From the NCBI RefSeq assembly GCF_014655595.1, contig NZ_BNBL01000007.1:263909-327908 (forward strand): DNA of 64,000 nt, written 5' to 3'. This stretch comes from Streptomyces griseocarneus. Lineage in GTDB: Bacteria; Actinomycetota; Actinomycetes; Streptomycetales; Streptomycetaceae. Of this stretch, positions 1 to 7,061 are shown piece after piece. Under the pieces are notes generated by a model. It was not told where the DNA came from and did not search any database. It saw only the letters and a list, made by a program, of their open reading frames with translations. The position numbers and the translations under genes are program-made. How positions within the stretch are numbered: the first letter of the stretch is position 1; each line of letters begins with the position of its first letter.

Positions 1-1
1 C

Positions 2-403
2 CTGGTCCACCTCGTCTCCACCGTCCGCGGGCAGCTCGCCGCCGACGCCGGCTGGGCCGAGCTGTTCGACGCGACCTTCCCGCCCGGCTCCGTGACCGGC
101 GCCCCCAAGGCCAGCGCCCTGGACATCATCGGCTCCCTGGAGCCCGCCCCGCGCGGCCCCTACTGCGGAGGCATCGGCTGGGTCGACGCCGACCGGGGCA
201 CCGGCGAGCTGGCCGTCGGCATCCGCACCTTCTGGATCGACCGCGCCGCCCCCGGCGGACCGGTGCTGCGCTTCGGCACCGGAGCCGGCATCACGTGGGG
301 ATCCGACCCGGAGCGCGAGTGGGCCGAGACCGAGCTCAAGGCGTCCCGGCTGCTCGCGATAGCGTCGGGAACACACCGGCCGCTTGAAGGGACGAAACGG
401 TGA
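2..403 (+). CDS. pabB: Chorismate-binding enzyme, C-terminal part (aminodeoxychorismate synthase component I), partial
   Basis: The reading frame is open from base 2 and its start lies outside the window, so only about 133 C-terminal residues are visible. They carry the hallmark of the chorismate-binding fold shared by PabB, TrpE and isochorismate synthases: HLVSTVRGQL, then FPPGSVTGAPK and a conserved LEP..RGPYCGGIGW stretch near the active site. PabB makes 4-amino-4-deoxychorismate from chorismate and ammonia for p-aminobenzoate and folate synthesis. Assignment to PabB rather than TrpE rests on the next gene, pabC, whose GTG overlaps this stop codon (GTGA, bases 400-403), implying translational coupling. 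The glutaminase component is not visible and may be upstream or fused at the N terminus. Confidence 0.85.
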   Translation: MVHLVSTVRGQLAADAGWAELFDATFPPGSVTGAPKASALDIIGSLEPAPRGPYCGGIGWVDADRGTGELAVGIRTFWIDRAAPGGPVLRFGTGAGITWGSDPEREWAETELKASRLLAIASGTHRPLEGTKR

Positions 404-1221
404 GTATCTGGCTCAACGGGGCGCTGCGCGATGCCGACAGCGCCCATGTCTCCGTCTTCGACCACGGCCTGACGGTCGGCGACGGCGTCTTCGAAACGCT
501 CAAGACCACGGCCGGCCGGCCCTTCGCCATGACCCGCCACCTGGCCCGGCTCGCCCGCAGCGCCCAGGGCCTCGGCCTGCCCGAGCCCGACCTGGACGAG
601 GTGCGGCACGCCTGCGCCGCCGTCCTCGAGGCCAACCCCATGCCGCTCGGCCGGCTGCGGATCACCTACACCGGAGGGCTCTCCCCGCTGGGCTCGGACC
701 GCGGCACCGCCGGCCCCACCCTCGCCGTGGCCCTCAGCGAGACCACCCGGCGCGCCGACACCACGGCCGTCGTCACCGTGCCCTGGACCCGCAACGAGCG
801 CGGCGCCCTCGCCGGCCTGAAGTCCACCTCGTACGCCGAGAACGTCGTCGCCCTCGAGCGGGCCCGGCAGCAGGGCGCCACCGAGGCGCTGTTCGCCAAC
901 ACCGTCGGCGCGCTCTGCGAGGGCACCGGATCCAACGTCTTCGTCGTCCTCGACGGCGAGCTGCACACCCCGCCCGTCGCCTCCGGCTGCCTGCCCGGCA
1001 TCACCCGCGCCCTCGTCCTGGAATGGACCGGCGCCCACGAGAGCGACCTGCCCCTCGAGGTCCTGGACCGCGCCGAGGAGATCTTCCTGACCTCCAGCCT
1101 CCGCGACGTCCAGGCCGTCCACGCCCTCGACGGCCGCCAACTGCCCGGCGCGCCCGGCCCGGTGACCGCCAAGGCGATGCGGGTGTTCGACGAGCGCGCG
1201 GCCGCGGACATCGATCCGTAA
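400..1221 (+). CDS. pabC: Aminodeoxychorismate lyase, PLP-dependent class IV aminotransferase fold
   Basis: A 273-residue fold-type IV PLP enzyme. It releases pyruvate from 4-amino-4-deoxychorismate to give p-aminobenzoate for folate. Visible features are the N-terminal SIWLNG and GLTVGDGVFETLK motifs, the probable Schiff-base lysine K141 in LKSTSYAENV, and the EALFANTVGALCEGTGSNVF stretch (about residues 165-185) that binds the cofactor phosphate. The GTG start overlaps the stop of the chorismate-binding gene, which favours PabC over branched-chain or D-amino acid aminotransferases of the same fold. Length is normal for the family. Confidence 0.87.
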   Translation: MSIWLNGALRDADSAHVSVFDHGLTVGDGVFETLKTTAGRPFAMTRHLARLARSAQGLGLPEPDLDEVRHACAAVLEANPMPLGRLRITYTGGLSPLGSDRGTAGPTLAVALSETTRRADTTAVVTVPWTRNERGALAGLKSTSYAENVVALERARQQGATEALFANTVGALCEGTGSNVFVVLDGELHTPPVASGCLPGITRALVLEWTGAHESDLPLEVLDRAEEIFLTSSLRDVQAVHALDGRQLPGAPGPVTAKAMRVFDERAAADIDP

Positions 1222-1262
1222 ACCCCGTGACGGGGCGCCGCCGGGCCGGTACAACGTCAAGG

Positions 1263-2084
1263 GTGACCACCACCCTGCGGCCCACCGCACCCGAGCAGCG
1301 CACCGCCGACGGCGGCCGGTCCCGTTCGTACGAGGTGTGCGTCAACAGCCGGCGCGTCGGCACGGTCGACATCTCCACCGAACCCCGCTTCGGGCCGACC
1401 GTCGGCAGGATCGCCCACCTCGTCATCAACGAACGCGACCGGCACCGCGGCCGCGCCACGGTCGCCGCGCTCGCCGCCGAGGAGGTGCTGCGCGGCTGGG
1501 GCTGCACGCAGATCGTGGTGGGCGTCCCCGCGAGCGCGACGACCGCCCTGGCCCTGGCCGGAGCGCTCGGCTACACCGAGCGCAGCCGCAACATGTCCAA
1601 GCCGCTGGCCGCCGCCCCCGCGCTGCCCGCCGGCAGCACCCCCCGCCCCATGGACGAGGCGGAGTTCCGCCGCTGGCTGGCCCGCTCCCGGCAGCGCTAC
1701 GTCCGCGAGTGGACGGACCGGGGCGTGCCGCCCGCGCTGGCCGAGGCCAAGGCCGAGCGCGACCACGAGGGGGTGCTGGGGCAGGGCCTGGCCACGCCGG
1801 GCACCACCCTCGCCGTCCTGGCCCACGACGGCGAGGACGTCGGCACCCTGTGGGTGGGCTCGCACGCCGACGGCGTCTTCGTCTTCGACGTCGAGGTCGG
1901 CGAGGCCCACCGGGGCCGCGGGCACGGCCGCACCCTGATGCTCCTCGCCGAGCGCGAGGCCCTGGCGGCGGGCGCGGCCGCGCTCGGGCTCAACGTCTTC
2001 GCCGGGAACACCCCGGCCCTGCGGCTGTACGAATCGCTCGGCTACCGGCCGACCGTCTTCCACCTGTACAAACCGCTGCTCTAG
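1263..2084 (+). CDS. GNAT family N-acetyltransferase with two tandem domains
   Basis: A 273-residue protein with two GNAT modules. The first (about residues 20-115) has the acetyl-CoA loop region RDRHRGRATVAAL and a C-terminal ALGYTERS. The second (about 130-273) has EAHRGRGHGRTLMLL, the classic R/Q-x-x-G-x-G/A loop, followed by GLNVFAGNTPALRLYESLGY. The second domain looks catalytically complete; the first has a looser loop and may be structural. Substrate unknown. The chosen GTG at 1263 lacks a well-spaced ribosome binding site (AAGG abuts it), so translation may be leaderless; the frame is open upstream inside pabC, which is excluded because pabC is the real gene there. Faces the DsbA-like gene tail to tail. 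Confidence 0.8.
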   Translation: MTTTLRPTAPEQRTADGGRSRSYEVCVNSRRVGTVDISTEPRFGPTVGRIAHLVINERDRHRGRATVAALAAEEVLRGWGCTQIVVGVPASATTALALAGALGYTERSRNMSKPLAAAPALPAGSTPRPMDEAEFRRWLARSRQRYVREWTDRGVPPALAEAKAERDHEGVLGQGLATPGTTLAVLAHDGEDVGTLWVGSHADGVFVFDVEVGEAHRGRGHGRTLMLLAEREALAAGAAALGLNVFAGNTPALRLYESLGYRPTVFHLYKPLL

Positions 2085-2134
2085 GCCGCCGGGCCGCGCC
2101 GCCGGCGGGCCGCGCCGCCGCCGGGCCTCGGCCG

Positions 2135-2641
2135 TCAGCCCGCGAGCAGCCGGTCGGCGATCTCCTCGATCCGCTCCCGCAGGCCCTCCTGGCTCTTGCC
2201 GCCGTCCAGCCGCTCGCCGTCGATGACGTACGTGGGCGTCCCCGTCACGCCGATCGCCTTGCCCTCGGCCTGGTCGGCGTCGACGATCAGCATGTGCCGC
2301 CCGTCGATCAGCGCGGTGTCCACCTCCTCGGTGTCCAGCCCCAGCTCGCCCGCCGACTCCACGAGCAGCCGCTCGCCCCGGGCGCCGAGGTCCGCGGTGC
2401 GCTCCAGCAGGGCCTCGGCGTACGGCCACGCCTTCCCCTGCTCCGCCGCCTCCTCGGCGGCCTGCGCCGCGGCGTAGGCGTGCTTGTGCTTCTCCAGCGG
2501 GAAGTGCCGCAGCCGGATCTCCAGCCGGTCGCCGTAGCGGGCGCGCAGGGCGCGCACGTCGTCGAGGGCCTTGTGGCAGTCGGGGCACTGCAGGTCGCAC
2601 CAGACGTCGAGGGTGGCGCGGACGGTGTCGGTATCGCTCAT
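2135..2641 (-). CDS. DsbA family thiol oxidoreductase-like protein (FrnE-type thioredoxin fold)
   Basis: A 168-residue thioredoxin-fold protein of the DsbA/FrnE superfamily. The active-site pair is CPDC at residues 19-22, preceded by a third cysteine at 15 (VWCDLQCPDC). The helical insertion runs from about 55 to 120 (VRALRARYGDRLEIRLRHFPL, then an alanine-rich helix). The cis-proline loop GVTGTPTYVIDG sits near the C terminus. There is no signal peptide, so it should act in the cytoplasm, where it could reduce, oxidise or isomerise protein disulfides. The start at 2641 (MSDTDT) was preferred over an ATG nine codons upstream because the family begins close to the first strand. Substrate unknown. 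Confidence 0.82.
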   Translation of the reverse strand: MSDTDTVRATLDVWCDLQCPDCHKALDDVRALRARYGDRLEIRLRHFPLEKHKHAYAAAQAAEEAAEQGKAWPYAEALLERTADLGARGERLLVESAGELGLDTEEVDTALIDGRHMLIVDADQAEGKAIGVTGTPTYVIDGERLDGGKSQEGLRERIEEIADRLLAG

Positions 2642-2809
2642 GGGGCCAGTCTCCCAGCCCCGCCGCATGGGTGTGATCCCCTACCTGGGGAGGAGGCGGG
2701 TGGGGGACGGACCCGGAGTTCTCCCCGACAACCGGGCCGGTCGTGGCATGTCCGGCGCCGCGCGGTGCACGATGGAGGCGAGGAGACCGTCACCGGCAGG
2801 AGGCCCCGG

Positions 2810-3256
2810 ATGCTGACCTCGACCGTATGCGCCGCCGTGTCCGCGGCCGGCCTGGGCATCGCCCTGCTGACGGCCTACCGCAGGCGCTTCCTGGCCGCGG
2901 CCAGGATCGCCGCCTGGTCGCTGGTGCCCCTCGGGCTGGTGATGACGGGGATCGTGGAGTGGCTGACGGACATCGTGTTCAAGCCCACCGTCTGGGCCGG
3001 CTTCGGCGTGCTCGCGCTCTCCGCCGTGCTGTTCCTGATCACCCGGACCGTCGAGCGCCGCCGCGCCGGAGGCCGCCGCGGGCGCCGCGAGGCCGCGGCT
3101 GCCGGGCGGCCCGGAGCCGTGGCCCCGGCCGCCTCCGCGCCCTCGCTCGGCCCCGCCCGCGCCAAGGGCCCCCGGCACGCCGGGACGAAGCCCCCGGCCG
3201 GCGACGCAGAGGACTTCTCGGACATCGAGGCGATCCTCAAGAAGCACGGGATCTGA
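2810..3256 (+). CDS. Hypothetical membrane protein with two N-terminal transmembrane segments
   Basis: A 148-residue protein I do not recognise by family. Two or three hydrophobic segments lie at about residues 2-20, 29-45 and 57-78. They are followed by an arginine-rich cluster (RRRAGGRRGRR), an Ala/Pro-rich linker and a short acidic then basic end (EDFSDIEAILKKHGI) that looks like a conserved terminal helix. The ribosome binding site AGGAGG lies seven bases before the ATG and decides the start. Predicted to sit in the cytoplasmic membrane with a cytoplasmic tail. Not visibly in an operon. Confidence 0.7.
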   Translation: MLTSTVCAAVSAAGLGIALLTAYRRRFLAAARIAAWSLVPLGLVMTGIVEWLTDIVFKPTVWAGFGVLALSAVLFLITRTVERRRAGGRRGRREAAAAGRPGAVAPAASAPSLGPARAKGPRHAGTKPPAGDAEDFSDIEAILKKHGI

Positions 3257-3325
3257 CGAACTCCCCCTGGCGGTTGGCGTGTTGGTGAGCGGGCGGCCCC
3301 GCCGCTGCGCCATCATCTGTCGGAG

Positions 3326-3469
3326 ATGAACGACGAACCACCGGCCCAGATCACCGACGAGCCGCGCGGCTGCCTGTTCGCGCTGTCCCAACCGCCGCTG
3401 ATGTTCTTTCTCGCCTTCGTCGCCACGCTGGTCCTGCTGACCGCCGTGCACGACCTCTACCGCTGGTGA
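3326..3469 (+). CDS. Small hypothetical membrane protein (47 residues)
   Basis: A 47-codon frame reading MNDEPPAQITDEPRGCLFAL at the start and ending in a single transmembrane segment (about residues 24-42, PLMFFLAFVATLVLLTAV) and HDLYRW. Almost every third codon position is G or C, the same codon bias as neighbouring genes, which argues that it is translated. The GGAG just before the ATG is too close to be a good ribosome binding site, so translation may be leaderless. An acidic, proline-rich N terminus followed by one membrane helix suggests a small membrane-anchored regulator or subunit; function unknown. Confidence 0.55.
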   Translation: MNDEPPAQITDEPRGCLFALSQPPLMFFLAFVATLVLLTAVHDLYRW

Positions 3470-3489
3470 CGCCGCCGGCCCGGCGGTCG

Positions 3490-4023
3490 TCAGTCCGCGG
3501 CCCCCCGGCGGCGCGCCCGGTACGCGGCCACGTGCAGCCGGTTCCCGCAGGTGCGCCCGTCGCAGTAGCGGCGCGAGCGGTTGCGCGAGAGGTCGACGAA
3601 GGCCCGCCCGCAGTCCGGCGCCGCGCACCGCCGCAGCCGCTCTCGCTCGCCCTCCACGAGCAGGAACGCCAGCGCCATGCCGCCGTCGGCCGCCAGGTGC
3701 TCGGCGAGGGAGGCGCCGGGCGCGAAGTAGTGGACGTGCCAGTCGTAGCCGTCGTGGTCGGTCAGCCGGGGGGTGGTGCCCGCCTCGGCGACCAGCGCGT
3801 TCAGGAGCGTCGCGGCAGCCTGCGCGTCCGCGGTGTCGAACACCTGGCCGAACCGGTCGCGTATGGACCGGACGGCCGCCAGGTCCGGCTGCCGCAGGAC
3901 GTCGATGCCGCTGATCTCGTGGCGCTCGACGAATCCCCGTAGCGCCGCCAGGTCGTCGAGCTCCATGTTCAGCAGGTCGACGACGGTGTCGAGCGTGCGG
4001 CGGGTGTCGTGGTTGATCAGCAC
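3490..4023 (-). CDS. CGNR zinc finger / ABATE domain protein, putative transcriptional regulator
   Basis: A 177-residue protein of the ABATE plus CGNR architecture common in actinobacteria. The N-terminal ABATE part spans about residues 1-125. The C-terminal zinc finger shows C-x4-C in RCAAPDCGRAFVDLS, then RRYCDGRTCGNRLHVAAYRAR, which contains the name-giving CGNR signature. These proteins are presumed DNA-binding regulators, possibly of stress or xenobiotic responses; the target is not evident here. The ATG at 4023 begins MLINHDTRRTLD, typical of the family. Terminal residues are basic (RARRRGAAD). Confidence 0.85.
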   Translation of the reverse strand: MLINHDTRRTLDTVVDLLNMELDDLAALRGFVERHEISGIDVLRQPDLAAVRSIRDRFGQVFDTADAQAAATLLNALVAEAGTTPRLTDHDGYDWHVHYFAPGASLAEHLAADGGMALAFLLVEGERERLRRCAAPDCGRAFVDLSRNRSRRYCDGRTCGNRLHVAAYRARRRGAAD

Positions 4024-4106
4024 GGAACGTTCGCTCCCTGGCCGGACGGACGGAGGGCGGCAGGTGTTCGACCGCGGGCAGCAGACTCTAGCGGCTCCGC
4101 AGCGCG

Positions 4107-4148
4107 ACGGCGCCGTCCTCCGCGGTGGATCCGCGGCGACGGCGCCGT
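4107..4148 (-). terminator. Long GC-rich hairpin downstream of ssgB
   Basis: Two nested complementary blocks form one stem: ACGGCGCCGTC (4107-4117) pairs with GACGGCGCCGT (4138-4148), and CCGCGG (4120-4125) pairs with CCGCGG (4131-4136) around the loop TGGAT. It lies between the ssgB stop and the next minus-strand gene. There is no T-run, as is usual for Streptomyces terminators. Confidence 0.55.
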
Positions 4149-4237
4149 GTCGTGGTGTCCCTGTGCGGTTGTTCCGGATGTGCGGCGCGCGGCCTCCCCG
4201 AGTGGGCCGGCGCGCCCTGGTCAGCTACGGCCCGGCA

Positions 4238-4651
4238 TCAGCTCTCGGCCAGGATGTGCGAGAGCTCGGTGTCCAGATCGAAGTGACGGTGTTCGGTGCC
4301 TGGCGGCACCGCGGCGTCGGTCCGCTTCAGGAACGACTCCAGTGCCCGCGCCGGCGCCTCCAGCAGGGCTTCGCCCTCGGGAGAGCTCAGCGCGATGCAG
4401 ACGACGCCCTGGCCATGACTGCGGGACGGCCAGACGCGGACGTCGCCCGTGCCCGTGGGCCGGTGGAGGCCCTCGGCGAGCAGATCACGGGCGAAGACCC
4501 ACTCGACCGTCTCTTCGGCTCCGGTGTGGAAGGTGGCGTGCACGGCATACGGATCGGCCGTGTCGTACCGCAGGCCCGCTGGTACGGGCAGTGAGGATTC
4601 GCTCGACACAACGAGGCGCAGGTGCAGCTCGCAGCTGACCGTGGTGTTCAT
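4238..4651 (-). CDS. ssgB: SsgB-type sporulation cell division protein (SALP family)
   Basis: A 137-residue SsgA-like protein. It begins MNTTVSCELHLRLVV and ends DTELSHILAES, which I recognise as the strongly conserved Streptomyces SsgB. SsgB localises with SsgA at future septum sites in aerial hyphae and recruits and tethers FtsZ, so it positions sporulation septa. The ATG at 4651 was chosen over an upstream in-frame ATG because the family begins at MNTT; a GAAAGG lies upstream as a weak ribosome binding site. It is monocistronic, with a sigma-H-like promoter upstream and a hairpin downstream. Confidence 0.93.
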   Translation of the reverse strand: MNTTVSCELHLRLVVSSESSLPVPAGLRYDTADPYAVHATFHTGAEETVEWVFARDLLAEGLHRPTGTGDVRVWPSRSHGQGVVCIALSSPEGEALLEAPARALESFLKRTDAAVPPGTEHRHFDLDTELSHILAES

Positions 4652-4710
4652 AAGCGCCAAGGCCTTTCGCTCAGTGTGCGCTCGGGGATTCGCACGTCGG
4701 CGAAATCGAC

Positions 4711-4736
4711 ATGCCACCTACGGTGCCGTTGTAAAC
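4711..4736 (-). promoter_or_regulatory. Candidate sigma-H-type promoter of ssgB
   Basis: On the minus strand, GTTTAC (4736-4731) and TGGCAT (4716-4711) are separated by 14 bases, resembling the GTTT...GGGTAT pattern of sigma-B/sigma-H family promoters. It lies about 60 bases before the ssgB start. Literature on S. coelicolor reports ssgB control by sigma-H; the match here is by eye. Confidence 0.45.
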
Positions 4737-4842
4737 CCCTCTGACCGTTTTGAGGCTCTTCGGATACCTCGGACGGCCCAGCGCCCGCGCCACGCATACC
4801 GCCGAACCGGTGATGTCCGGCCCGTCGGGTACGTTGGACCTC

Positions 4843-5274
4843 ATGAACGCGGAGAGTGACGAGCGGAGATCCGCTCCGGCGGACGGTGACGCGGAGCCCG
4901 GCGACGGCCTCGGCTCGCGGGCCCCGCACTTCATCAAGAGATCCCGGCCGCTGCACCTGAGCTGGCAGGTCGGCGTCTTCGTGGTCGGCCTCGCGGTCGT
5001 CGCCGCGGGCATCGTCATGCTGCCCCTGCCCGGCCCCGGCTGGCTGGTGATCTTCGGCGGCATGGCGATCTGGGCCACCGAGTTCGTCTGGGCCCAGCTG
5101 GTCCTGCGCTGGACCAAGCGCAAGGTCACCGAGGCGGCCCAGCGCGCCCTCGACCCCAAGGTCCGGCGGCGCAACATCATCCTCACCGTGACCGGCCTGG
5201 TGATCATCGCCGGGCTCGTGGCGCTCTACGTCACCACCCACGGCCTGAGCCTGCCCTGGAAGGCCGGCCACTGA
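4843..5274 (+). CDS. PGPGW motif membrane protein (TIGR02611-like)
   Basis: A 143-residue membrane protein carrying the PGPGW signature (MLPLPGPGWLVIFGGMAIWA), which defines a family of small two- to three-helix proteins of unknown function. Hydrophobic segments lie at about residues 45-65, 66-88 and 115-135; the N-terminal 40 residues are acidic and hydrophilic. The ATG at 4843 lies eight bases after TACGTT, which resembles a -10 box, so the mRNA may be leaderless; an ATG at 4813 is an alternative. Divergent from ssgB across a shared 191-base region. Confidence 0.8.
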   Translation: MNAESDERRSAPADGDAEPGDGLGSRAPHFIKRSRPLHLSWQVGVFVVGLAVVAAGIVMLPLPGPGWLVIFGGMAIWATEFVWAQLVLRWTKRKVTEAAQRALDPKVRRRNIILTVTGLVIIAGLVALYVTTHGLSLPWKAGH

Positions 5275-5348
5275 CCACCCCGGGCCCCTGACCAGGCACG
5301 GGTGGTGCGAAGCACCGTCTGACATGCGGTAATGTTTGCGGTGCGCCC

Positions 5349-5420
5349 GGGCGATTAGCTCAGCGGGAGAGCGCTTCGTTCACACCGAAGAGGTCACTGG
5401 TTCGATCCCAGTATCGCCCA
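5349..5420 (+). tRNA. tRNA-Val (anticodon CAC), copy 1
   Basis: A complete 72-base cloverleaf. Acceptor strands GGGCGAT and ATCGCCC pair, the D arm is GCTC/GAGC, the anticodon stem is CTTCG/CGAAG around loop TTCACAC (anticodon CAC, reading GTG), and the T arm is ACTGG TTCGATC CCAGT. The discriminator is A and CCA is not encoded. A strong terminator follows at 5428. An identical copy lies at 6042. Confidence 0.97.
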
Positions 5421-5427
5421 CATCCCA

Positions 5428-5471
5428 CCGAGGGTCCGCAAGGTTCACCCCCTTGCGGACCCTCGGTTTTT
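5428..5471 (+). terminator. Rho-independent terminator after tRNA-Val copy 1
   Basis: A perfect 16-bp stem: CCGAGGGTCCGCAAGG (5428-5443) and CCTTGCGGACCCTCGG (5451-5466), loop TTCACCC, followed by TTTTT. This is a textbook intrinsic terminator. Confidence 0.93.
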
Positions 5472-5489
5472 CGTATGCCCTTGGTCCTC

Positions 5490-5978
5490 ATGGCCCGCCG
5501 CCCGCGCTCCCCGCACCACTACCGCTTCCGCGACGCCTGGGTGCTCCCGGCGCCGCCCGACGCCGTCTACGCGGTGCTGGAGGCCGTCGAGGGCTATCCC
5601 TCCTGGTGGCCCCAGGTCCGCCGCGTCCACCAGGCCGACGACGTCAGCGGCACCGTCCACATCCGCTCCCTCCTGCCGTACGGGCTCACCCTCGCCGCCC
5701 GCGAGAGCCGCCGCGACCCCCGCGCCCGCGTCCTGGAGGTCGTCGTCCACGGCGACCTCGAGGGCTGGGCGCGCTGGACCGTCCTGCCCCACGGCACCGC
5801 CGGCAGCCTCGCCCGCTTCGAGCAGGACGTGGACGTGCGCAAACCCCTCATGCGGCGGCTGGCCCTCCCCGGCCGGCCCGTCTTCCGCGCCAACCACGCG
5901 TGGATGATGCGCGGCGGACGACGCGGCCTGCGCGCCCTGCTGGAGGGCCGGCCGCGGGGCGGAGCGGACGGGATTTGA
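5490..5978 (+). CDS. SRPBCC (START-like) family protein, polyketide cyclase-like
   Basis: A 162-residue protein of the SRPBCC/START-like lipid-binding superfamily. It reads HHYRFRDAWVLPAPPDAVYAVLEAVEGYPSWWPQVRRV at the N terminus, the usual first strand and helices with the W-P motif, and ends with a long C-terminal helix (ANHAWMMRGGRRGLRALLEG). Such proteins bind hydrophobic ligands or act as cyclases, but the ligand cannot be read from sequence. The start at 5490 (MARRP) was preferred to an ATG at 5475 because 5475 lies directly after the T-tract of the preceding terminator. The gene sits between two identical tRNA-Val genes. Confidence 0.8.
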   Translation: MARRPRSPHHYRFRDAWVLPAPPDAVYAVLEAVEGYPSWWPQVRRVHQADDVSGTVHIRSLLPYGLTLAARESRRDPRARVLEVVVHGDLEGWARWTVLPHGTAGSLARFEQDVDVRKPLMRRLALPGRPVFRANHAWMMRGGRRGLRALLEGRPRGGADGI

Positions 5979-6041
5979 AGGAGGGCCGCCGCGACCTGTA
6001 TTGTTCAGTGCGTTGCCGGGGACGCCCCCGGAAACAGCCCC

Positions 6042-6113
6042 GGGCGATTAGCTCAGCGGGAGAGCGCTTCGTTCACACCGAAGAGGTCACTGGTTCGATC
6101 CCAGTATCGCCCA
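6042..6113 (+). tRNA. tRNA-Val (anticodon CAC), copy 2
   Basis: A 72-base cloverleaf identical in every base to the copy at 5349-5420, with anticodon loop TTCACAC and anticodon CAC. CCA is not encoded. It has its own downstream hairpin at 6122. Confidence 0.97.
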
Positions 6114-6121
6114 CGCCCGGG

Positions 6122-6159
6122 AAGGCCGGTCCGTCAACTGACGGACCGGCCTTTCGCTT
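6122..6159 (+). terminator. Terminator between tRNA-Val copy 2 and the exonuclease gene
   Basis: A perfect 14-bp stem: AAGGCCGGTCCGTC (6122-6135) with GACGGACCGGCCTT (6140-6153), loop AACT, followed by a T-rich TTCGCTTT. It can serve both the tRNA and the convergent exonuclease gene. Confidence 0.9.
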
Positions 6160-6170
6160 TGCCGGACCCC

Positions 6171-6896
6171 TCACGCCGCGGCGGGCATCTCCGGACGCAG
6201 CGGCCACGCCGGATCGCACTCCTCGTCCGAACCGTTGCGCGCGAACCACGCCTGCAGCCCCCGCGCCTGCGCCGCGTGCCACACCGCCTGCCGGGTGTGC
6301 AGCTCCGCCGGGCTCAGCCGCTCCAGCCGCGACGCGAAGCGCCGCCCCACCGCCCGTACGACCTCCAGCGCCGCCGTGGCGTCGGCGGCCGCGTCGTGCG
6401 CCCCCGCCAGCTCCACCCCGTACTGCGCGCACAGGTCCGTCAGCGTCCGGCGGCCCTTGCGGTAACGGTCCAGGTGCTTGTCCAGCACCCACGGATCCAG
6501 CACGCACAGCGGCGCACCGCCCAGATAGTCCGCCAGGGACGACGCCCGGTGCCGGCGCAACTCCCGGTCCAGCAGCGTCAGATCGAACGGGGCGTTCATC
6601 ACCACCAGCGGCACGCCCCGCGCCGCATGGCCCGCCAGGGCCCTCGCCACCTCCTCCATCACCGGGGCCGGCCACCGGCCGTACCGCTGCAGATGGTCCT
6701 CGCTCAGACCGTGTATGGCGGTCGCCTCGGCGGGAACGGGAACCCCCGGATTCACCAGCCAACGGGTGGCCACCGGCGCGGCCCCCGCCTGCGACTGCGT
6801 CACGAAAGCCGCCGAGACGATCCGGTCCTGCTCCACGTCCACCCCGGTCGTCTCGGTGTCGAAGGCGGCCAGCGGCCCTTCGAGCCAGCACGGCAT
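6171..6896 (-). CDS. 3'-5' exonuclease, DnaQ/DEDD family
   Basis: A 241-residue DEDDh exonuclease related to the DNA polymerase III epsilon subunit. ExoI motif FDTETTGVD (about residues 12-20) supplies D and E; ExoII is in VVMNAPFDLTLLDREL (D); ExoIII is in ELAGAHDAAADATAAL (H and D). It should remove nucleotides from 3' ends of single-stranded DNA or RNA with two metal ions. It is a free-standing domain without the C-terminal polymerase-binding tail of epsilon, so it may act in repair or RNA turnover. Start MPCWL is decided by GAGGAG eight bases upstream; an ATG further upstream has no such site. Confidence 0.88.
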   Translation of the reverse strand: MPCWLEGPLAAFDTETTGVDVEQDRIVSAAFVTQSQAGAAPVATRWLVNPGVPVPAEATAIHGLSEDHLQRYGRWPAPVMEEVARALAGHAARGVPLVVMNAPFDLTLLDRELRRHRASSLADYLGGAPLCVLDPWVLDKHLDRYRKGRRTLTDLCAQYGVELAGAHDAAADATAALEVVRAVGRRFASRLERLSPAELHTRQAVWHAAQARGLQAWFARNGSDEECDPAWPLRPEMPAAA

Positions 6897-7061
6897 GACA
6901 CAACTCCTCGCGCTTGTGCGGCACATGGCGTGTTTCCCCTCCCCGCCAGGTGATACCCGGCCATCCGAGTGCCCGAACCGCCGCCGTTTGCCGGGGAGTT
7001 CGCGTGGAGACAACACAGATGTACGACCAAAGAACCGGCGAGCCCGGAAGGTTTTTCGGAC

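Noticed and set aside
384..1262. Upstream extension of the GNAT gene in the same frame
   Set aside because: The extension would overlay all of pabC in another frame and is Arg/Pro-rich without motifs; the GNAT gene is taken to start at the GTG at 1263.
5349..6113. tRNA-Val pair considered as attachment sites of an integrated element
   Set aside because: Only a 489-base housekeeping-like gene lies between the copies, there is no integrase, and both copies are complete tRNA genes with their own terminators.
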